Both the position numbers and the translations under genes were made by a program. Of a stretch of DNA of 64,000 bases, positions 55,290 to 64,000 are shown piece after piece. Below the pieces are notes generated by a model that was not told the origin of the DNA, made no database searches, and was given only the letters and a program-made list of their open reading frames with translations. How positions within the stretch are numbered: position 1 is the first letter of the stretch; each line of letters begins with the position of its first letter. Source of the DNA: Argopecten irradians (taxonomy: Eukaryota; Mollusca; Bivalvia; Pectinida; Pectinidae); contig NC_091134.1 in assembly GCF_041381155.1 (NCBI RefSeq), forward strand, positions 1,608,001 through 1,672,000. Reading direction: 5' to 3'.

Positions 55290-55646
55290 TCAGATATGTG
55301 TGGAGTCGTTGATTCTTGTCTGTGAATAGGCTTTGCAATTCGTATCATCAGCTTCTGTGATGTGGTCTATCATATTAGGATCGGTAAACCCTTCGTGGGC
55401 GTTAGTATCATCAGCCTTGTTAGGATAAGACTTTTTGGGAGCAACCTTATGTCCCTCGCCTTTGGCCAGCTTTCCAACATGCTGCGGTCGTCCTCCTCCT
55501 CCTTGTGGCGGTGATTTGGTCCACATGTCAGGGTTGATGAGACGTTTCTCCTTAAAGGCGTGATAGATATCCCAGGCTTCCGTCAATACAGGGTATATGA
55601 TGATGAATATTGTTGCTGCCATAGCCCACACTATCGCAAGCATCAC
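55290..55646 (-). CDS. Last exon of a membrane protein, possibly a DUR3-like solute symporter
   Basis: After a good acceptor (AATTGTTTCAG) the exon encodes 118 residues and TGA. A hydrophobic segment MLAIVWAMAATIFIIIYPVL near its start is followed by TEAWDIYHAFKEKRLINPDM and a polar, glycine- and lysine-rich tail (KSPPQGGGGRPQHVGK) ending NDSTHI. One TM helix then an amphipathic and cytosolic tail resembles the C-terminus of SSS-family transporters, particularly urea/proton symporters of DUR3 type, but that match is from memory and weak. Upstream exons are not in the window before the right edge, so the intron spans the 58-bp satellite. Confidence 0.6.
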   Translation of the reverse strand: MMLAIVWAMAATIFIIIYPVLTEAWDIYHAFKEKRLINPDMWTKSPPQGGGGRPQHVGKLAKGEGHKVAPKKSYPNKADDTNAHEGFTDPNMIDHITEADDTNCKAYSQTRINDSTHI

Positions 55647-55683
55647 CTGAAACAATTCGGTTTATTATTAAACTTATGAGTGC

Positions 55684-55800
55684 AATGTGTTGCAATGTGT
55701 GAAGTATGTATGTTTTGGGAGGCTGTGGTATATCCGTGTTGGGCTGTGTCTCTTTGTATAAACGGAACTTTCTTATTTCATGTTGCTACATCACAAAAAC
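55684..55800 (-). mobile_element. Fragment of the 23.1-kb repeat family at the edge of the satellite
   Basis: TGTGTGAAGTATGTATGTTT, TGGGAGGCTGTGGTATATCC and GTATAAACGGAACTTTCTTA align in order with the 23.2-23.3 kb part of the complete copy, then run directly into the first satellite unit at the homologous position (CATCACAAAAACATGTCG). Confidence 0.75.
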
Positions 55801-58800
55801 ATGTCGACGAACAAGCATACCTCACCGGGTCACATTACATTGTCTATCACTAAAATATGTCGACGAACAAGCATACCTCACCGGGTCACATTACATTGTC
55901 TATCACTAAAACATGTCGACGAACAAGCATACCCCACCGGGTCACATTACATTGTCTATCACTAAAACATGTCGACGAACAAGCATACCCCACCGGGTCA
56001 CATTACATTGTCTATATCACTAAAACATGTCGACGAACAAGCATACCCCACCGGGTCACATTACATTGTCTATATCACTAAAATATGTCGACGAACAAGC
56101 ATACCCCACCGGGTCACATTACATTGTCTATATCACTAAAATATGTCGACGAACAAGCATACCTCACCGGGTCACATTACATTGTCTATATCACTAAAAC
56201 ATGTCGACGAACAAGCATACCCCACCGGGTCACATTACATTGTCTATATCACTAAAATATGTCGACGAACAAGCATACCCCACCGGTCACATTACATTGT
56301 CTATATCACTAAAATATGTCGACGAACAAGCATACCCCACCGGGTCACATTACATTGTCTATATCACTAAAATATGTCGACGAACAAGCATACCCCACCG
56401 GGTCACATTACATTGTCTATATCACTAAAATATGTCGACGAACAAGCATACCCCACCGGGTCACATTACATTGTCTATATCACTAAAATATGTCGACGAA
56501 CAAGCATACCCCACCGGGTCACATTACATTGTCTATATCACTAAAACATGTCGACGAACAAGCATACCCCACCGGGTCACATTACATTGTCTATATCACT
56601 AAAATATGTCGACGAACAAGCTTACCTCACCGGGTCACATTACATTGTCTATATCACTAAAATATGTCGACGAACAAGCATACCCCACCGGGTCACATTA
56701 CATTGTCTACATCACTAAAATATGTCGACGAACAAGCATACCCCACCGGGTCACATTACATTGTCTATATCACTAAAATATGTCGACGAACAAGCATACC
56801 CCACCGGGTCACATTACATTGTCTATATCACTAAAACATGTCGACGAACAAGCATACCCCACCGGGTCACATTACATTGTCTATATCACTAAAATATGTC
56901 GACGAACAAGCATACCCCACCGGGTCACATTACATTGTCTATATCACTAAAACATGTCGATGAACAAGCATACCCCACCGGGTCACATTACATTGTCTAT
57001 ATCACTAAAATATGTCGACGAACAAGCTTACCTCACCGGGTCACATTACATTGTCTATATCACTAAAATATGTCGACGAACAAGCATACCCCACCGGGTC
57101 ACATTACATTGTCTACATCACTAAAATATGTCGACGAACAAGCATACCCCACCGGGTCACATTACATTGTCTATATCATTAAAATATCTCAACGAACAAG
57201 CATACCCCACCGGGTCACATTACATTGTCTATATCACTAAAATATGTCGACGAACAAGCATACCCCACCGGGTCACATACATTGTCTATCACTAAAATAT
57301 GTCGACGAACAAGCATACCCCACCGGGTCACATTACATTGTCTTATCACTAAAATATTCAGAAAGTACCACGGCCATTATCACTAAAATATGTCGACGAA
57401 CAAGCATACCCCACCGGGTCACATTACATTGTCTATATCACTAAAATATGTCGACGAACAAGCATACCCCCACCGGGTCACATTACATTGTCTATATCAC
57501 TAAAATATGTCGACGAACAAGCATACCCACCGGGTCACATTACATTGTCTATATCACTAAAATATGTCACGAACAAGCATACCCCACCGGGTCACATTAC
57601 ATTGTCTATATCACTAAAACATGTCAAGCACGACACAAAATGTCACGAACAAGCATACCCCACCGGGTCACATTACATTGTCTATATCACTAAAAACATG
57701 TCGACGAACAAGCATACCTCACCGGGTCACATTACATTGTAAACATGTCGACGAACAAGCATACCCCACCGGTCACATTACATTGTCTATATCACAAAAC
57801 ATGTCGACGAACAAGCATACCCCACCGGGTCACATTACATTGTCTATATCACTAAAATATGTCGACGAACAAGCATACCCCACCGGGTCACATTACATTG
57901 TCTATCACTAAAACATGTCGACGAACAAGCATACCCCACCGGGTCACATGACATTGTCTATATCACTAAAATATGTCGACGAACAAGCATACCCCACCGG
58001 GTCACATTACATTGTCTATATCACTAAAATATGTCGACGAACAAGCATACCTCACCGGGTCACATTACATTGTCTATATCACTAAAACATGTCGACGAAC
58101 AAGCATACCTCACCGGGTCACATTACATTGTCTATATCACTAAAACATGTCGACGAACAAGCATACCTCACCGGGTCACATTACATTGTCTATATCACTA
58201 AAACATGTCGACGAACAAGCATACCCCACCGGGTCACATTACATTGTCTATATCACTAAAATATGTCGACGAACAAGCATACCTCACCGGGTCACATTAC
58301 ATTGTCTATATCACTAAAATATGTCGACGAACAAGCATACCTCACCGGGTCACATTACATTGTCTATATCACTAAAACATGTCGACGAACAAGCATACCT
58401 CACCGGGTCACATTACATTGTCTATATCACTAAAATATGTCGACGAACAAGCATACCTCACCGGGTCACATTACATTGTCTATATCACTAAAATATGTCG
58501 ACGAACAAGCATACCTCACCGGGTCACATTACATTGTCTATATCACTAAAACATGTCGACGAACAAGCATACCTCACCGGGTCACATTACATTGTCTATA
58601 TCACTAAAATATGTCGACGAACAAGCATACCTCACCGGGTCACATTACATTGTCTATATCACTAAAAATATGTCGACGAACAAGCATACCTCACCGGGTC
58701 ACATTACACTGTCTATATCACTAAAACATGTCGACGAACAAGCATACCCCACCGGGTCACATTACATTGTCTATATCACTAAAATATGTCGACGAACAAG

Positions 58801-61800
58801 CATACCTCACCGGGTCACATTACATTGTCTATATCACTAAAATATGTCGACGAACAAGCATACCCCACCGGGTCACATTACATTGTCTATATCACTAAAA
58901 CATGTCGACGAACAAGCATACCCCACCGGGTCACATTACATTGTCTATATCACAAAAACATGTCGACGAACAAGCATACCCCACGGGTCACATTACATTG
59001 TCTATATCACTAAAATATGTCGACGAACAAGCATACCCCACCGGGTCACATTACATTGTCTATATCACTAAAACATGTCGACGAACAAGCATACCTCACC
59101 GGGTCACATTACATTGTCTATATCACTAAAACATGTCGACGAACAAGCATACCCCACCGGGTCACATTACATTGTCTATATCACTAAAACATGTCGACGA
59201 ACAAGCATACCCCACCGGGTCACCATTGGGTCACATCGACGAACAACATTGTCTATTATCACTAAAATCATGTCGACGAACAAGCATACCCCACCGGGTC
59301 ACATTACATTGTCTATATCACTAAAACATGTCGACGAACAAGCATACCCCACCGGGTCACATTACATTGTCTATATCACTAAAACATGTCGACGAACAAG
59401 CATACCCCACCGGGTCACATTACATTGTCTATATCACTAAAACATGTCGACGGGAACAAGCATTGTCTAATCCTAAAACATGCGACGAACAAGCTACCTC
59501 ACCGGGTCACATTACATTGTCTATATCACTAAAATATGTCGACGAACAAGCATACCCACCGGGTCACATTACATTGTCTATATCACTAAAACATGTCGAC
59601 GAACAAGCATACCTCACCGGGTCACATTACATTGTCTATATCACTAAAATATGTCGACGAACAAGCATACCCCACCGGGTCACATTACATTGTCTATATC
59701 ACTAAAACATGTCGACGAACAAGCATACCCACCGGGTCACATTACATTGTCTATATCACTAAAACATGTCGACGAACAAGCATACCTCACCGGGTCACAT
59801 TACATTGTCTATATCACTAAAACATGTCGACGAACAAGCATACCCCACCGGGTCACATTACATTGTCTATATCACTAAAATATGTCGACGAACAAGCATA
59901 CCTCACCGGGTCACATTACATTGTCTATATCACTAAAACATGTCGACGAACAAGCATACCTCACCGGGTCACATTACATTGTCTATATCACTAAAATATG
60001 TCGACGAACAAGCATACCCCACCGGGTCACATTACATTGTCTATATCACTAAAATATGTCGACGAACAAGCATACCCCACCGGGTCACATTACATTGTCT
60101 ATATCACTAAAACATGTCGACGAACAAGCATACCCCACCGGGTCACATTACATTGTCTATATCACTAAAATATGTCGACGAACAAGCATACCCCACCGGG
60201 TCACATTACATTGTCTATATCACTAAAATATGTCGACGAACAAGCATACCCCACCGGGTCACATTACATTGTCTATATCACTAAAACATGTCGACGAACA
60301 AGCATACCCCACCGGGTCACATTACATTGTCTATATCACTAAAATATGTCGACGAACAAGCATACCCCACCGGGTCACATTACATTGTCTTTATCACTAA
60401 AACATGTCGACGAACAAGCATACCCCACCGGGTCACATTACATTGTCTATATCACAAAAACATGTCGACGAACAAGCATACCCCACCGGGTCACATTACA
60501 TTGTCTATATCACTAAAATATGTCGACGAACAAGCATACCCCACCGGGTCACATTACATTGTCTATATCACTAAAACATGTCGACGAACAAGCATACCTC
60601 ACCGGGTCACATTACATTGTCTATATCACTAAAAACATGTCGACGAACAAGCATACCCCACCGGGTCACATTACATTGTCTATATCACTAAAATATGTCG
60701 ACGAACAAGCATACCCCACCGGGTCACATTACATTGTCTATATCACTAAAACATGTCGACGAACAAGCATACCCCACCGGGTCACATTACATTGTCTATA
60801 TCACTAAAACATGTCGACGAACAAGCATACCCCACGGGTCACATTACATTGTCTATATCACTAAAACATGTCGACGAACAAGCATACCCCACCCGGTCAC
60901 ATTACATTGTCTATATCACTAAAATATGTCGACGAACAAGCATACCCCACCGGGTCACATTACATTGTCTATATCACTAAAACATGTCGACGAACAAGCA
61001 TACCTCACCGGGTCACATTACATTGTCTATATCACTAAAACATGTCGACGAACAAGCATACCCCACCGGGTCACATTACATTGTCTATATCACTAAAATA
61101 TGTCGACGAACAAGCATACCCCACCGGGTCACATTACATTGTCTATATCATTAAAACATGTCGACGAACAAGCATACCTCACCGGTCACATTACATTGTC
61201 TATATCACTAAAACATGTCGACGAACAAGCATACCCCACCGGGTCACATTACACTGTCTTATCACTAAAACATGTCGACGAACAAGCATACCCCACCGGT
61301 CACATTACATTGTCTATATCACTAAAACATGTCGACGAACAAGCATACCCCACCGGGTCACATTACATTGTCTATATCACTAAAATATGTCGACGAACAA
61401 GCATACCCCACCGGGTCACATTACATTGTCTATATCACTAAAATATGTCGACGAACAAGCATACCTCACCGGGTCACATTACATTGTCTACATCACTAAA
61501 ATATGTCGACGAACAAGCATACCCCACCGGGTCACATTACATTGTCTATATCACTAAAATATGTCGACGAACAAGCATACCCCACCGGGTCACATTACAT
61601 TGTCTATATCACTAAAACATGTCGACGAACAAGCATACCTCACCGGGTCACATTACATTGTCTATCACTAAAACATGTCGACGAACAAGCATACCCCTAC
61701 GGGTCACATTACACTGTCTTTATCACTAAAACATGTCGACGAACAAGCATACCCCACCGGTCACATTACATTGTCTATATCACTAAAACATGTCGACGAA

Positions 61801-63415
61801 CAAGCATACCTTACCGGTCACATTACATTTGTCTATATCACTAAAACATGTCGACGAACAAGCATACCTCACCGGGTCACATTACATTGTCTATATCACA
61901 AAAACATGTCGACGAACAAGCATACCTCACCGGGTCACATTACATTGTCTATATCACTAAAATATGTCGACGAACAAGCATACCCCACCGGGTCACATTA
62001 CATTGTCTATATCACTAAAATATGTCGATGAACAAGCATACCCCACCGGGTCACATTACATTGTCTATCACTAAAATATGTCGACGAACAAGCATACCTC
62101 ACCGGGTCACATTACATTGTCTATATCACTAAAACATGTCGATGAACAAGCATACCCACCGGGTCACATTACATTGTCTATCACTAAAATATGTCGACGA
62201 ACAAGCATACCTCACCGGGTCACATTACATTGTCTATATCACTAAAACATGTCGACGAACAAGCATACCCCACCGGGTCACATTACATTGTCTATATCAC
62301 TAAAATATGTCGACGAACAAGCATACCCCACGGGTCACATTACATTGTCTATATCACTAAAACATGTCGACGAACAAGCATACCTCACCGGGTCACATTA
62401 CATTGTCTATATCACTAAAATATGTCGACGAACAAGCATACCTCACCGGGTCACATTACATTGTCTATCACTAAAACATGTCGACGAACAAGCATACCCC
62501 ACCGGGTCACATTACATTGTCTATATCACTAAAATATGTCGACGAACAAGCATACCCCACCGGGTCACATTACATTGTCTATATCACTAAAATATGTCGA
62601 CGAACAAGCATACCCCACCGGGTCACATTACATTGTCTCTATCACTACTAAAACATGTCGACGAACAAGCATACCCACCGGGTCACATTACATTGTCTAT
62701 ATCACTAAAACATGTCGACGAACAAGCATACCTCACCGGGTCACATTACATTGTCTATATCACTAAAATATGTCGACGGCATCACATTACATTGTCTATA
62801 TCACTAAAATATGTCGACGAACAAGCATACCTCACCGGGTCACATTACATTGTCTATATCACTAAAATATGTCGACGAACAAGCATACCCACCGGGTCAC
62901 ATTACATTGTCTATATCACTAAAACATGTCGACGAACAAGCATACCTCACCGGGTCACATTACATTGTCTATATCACTAAAATATGTCGACGAACAAGCA
63001 TACCCCACCGGGTCACATTACATTGTCTATATCACTAAAATATGTCGACGAACAAGTCACATTACATTGTCCACACCATGGGTCACCGGGTCACATTACA
63101 TTGTCTATATCACTAAAAACATGTCGACGCATACCTCACCGGGTCACATTAACATTGTCTATCCCGAAAATATGTCGACGAACAAGCAATAACCCCACCG
63201 GGTCACATTACACTATCACTAAAATATGTCGACGAACAAGCATACCCCACCGGTCACATTACACTGTCTAATCATAAAAACGTGTCCGACGAACAAGCAT
63301 ACCCCACCGTCAATTACATAAATCATAAAAACGTGTCGACGAATCGGGTCACATTACATTGTCTACATCACTAAAACATGCTACGAACAAGCATATACCA
63401 GGTCAAATTCACATT
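55795..63415. repeat. 58-bp satellite, about 130 copies
   Basis: Units read TATATCACTAAAATATGTCG, ACGAACAAGCATACCCCACC, GGGTCACATTACATTGTC, with a SalI site each. Variants: AAAACATG/AAAATATG, CCCC/CTC, and a 56-bp form (CTATCAC) mostly near the left edge. Copies are very alike but small indels cluster at 57.2-57.8, 59.2-59.5, 62.75 and 63.05-63.4 kb, where units are broken. The array probably lies in an intron of the minus-strand gene ending at 55290. Confidence 0.97.
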
Positions 63416-64000
63416 TGACTACAGGCATCCAGCGGATCAAGATTATAAGTAAGACTTACATCTTTTTTTATAAAACACTAAGTGTTTTAATGCAGACATA
63501 CAAAGTATATATACTATGAGATCCAATATTCATTACAATAGAGTGGGAATGATAGTATCGATTATCACGGCAATAAGACATACGTTGTATATTTTTACGA
63601 TGGGAAAATCGATTCACAGAATTCAATTTAAAAGTAAGCTCATTTGTGATTCCAACACATATCCATGAATTCTAAGTTGTCGATAATAAAAGGGCATAAA
63701 CAAATGCTTGATCCTTGTAATTTTATTTTCATTCACGATTTTGTAATTCAATTGTATTCGGTACCAATATAGGTCTGTATATTTCAATTCCTTGGTGGTT
63801 CTTCCAACGTCCACGGCGATCAGAATGGTTCCTTTGGAGGCCATTCATGATGACAGTTCATTTGGATTCCCCCAATCAGTAATTGGAACTTCGGAAATGA
63901 TCTCAATTCCGACAACAGTTCTATTTGGATTCCAACTATATTCAAATCATTAACAATTAAATTTGGATTCCAACTGATTGTACCATGAGGTATCATTCAC
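63416..64000. other. Right-edge sequence, no gene seen
   Basis: Non-repetitive AT-rich DNA apart from a loosely repeated TTTGGATTCCAAC word near the end. A 73-codon minus-strand frame at 63623-63844 has no recognised family. Confidence 0.45.

Noticed and set aside
55795-63415. CRISPR-like array
   Set aside because: Head-to-tail units without unique spacers, in a eukaryotic gene context.
63623-63844. 73-codon minus-strand frame as the upstream exon of the 55.3-kb gene
   Set aside because: No TM segment or splice sites in a suitable phase, and no resemblance to a transporter.

Overview
The window reads as nuclear DNA of a mollusc, most likely a bivalve. It is AT-rich, with compact exons, GT-AG introns, many small inverted-repeat elements and a tRNA-derived SINE. 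Its recognisable genes are animal genes with introns. The species call is an inference from repeat style and gene family, not a database match.

Layout. 1-467: first exon of a minus-strand glyoxylate/hydroxypyruvate reductase (GRHPR), whose remainder lies off the left edge. 4.4-9.3 kb: a 33-bp minisatellite. 12.3-28.4 kb, minus strand: a complete membrane guanylate cyclase with an NIT (nitrate/nitrite-sensing type) extracellular domain; I resolve 12 coding exons and 744 codons in one unbroken frame. 29.5-47.0 kb, plus strand: a paralogue with 12 coding exons and 695 codons. The two are head to head, and their probable leader exons (28.4 and 29.5 kb) each carry the same 10-bp NRF1-like palindrome. 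30-38.5 kb: dispersed repeats, a LINE remnant and a 66-67 bp minisatellite, all inside the probable leader intron of the plus gene. 49.15 kb: an intact SINE with target-site duplication. 51.2-53.6 kb: a 17-bp GT-rich minisatellite. 55.3-55.6 kb: last exon of a minus-strand membrane protein, perhaps a transporter, followed by 7.6 kb of a 58-bp satellite to 63.4 kb.

How the genes relate. Both cyclases have TM1, an NIT sensor, TM2, a helical linker and a class III cyclase domain. The minus copy keeps both metal aspartates and the Asn/Arg pair. The plus copy has Asn for the second metal Asp and Lys for the catalytic Arg, so it may be a modulatory or weakly active partner. They share seven coding intron positions and differ at four each.

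Most striking observation. Three intronic minisatellites in these two paralogues are built from exon edges. In the minus gene about 85 copies of a 44-bp unit repeat a 3' splice site plus the first 18 bases of the exon. Another array of about 31 copies of a 42-bp unit repeats the last ~30 bases of an exon plus its 5' splice site, in frame. In the plus gene about six copies of a 64-bp unit repeat the 3' splice site and exon start at the other end of the homologous intron. The true splice site is in each case the terminal copy of the array. About a third of the window (roughly 23 kb) is tandem repeat.
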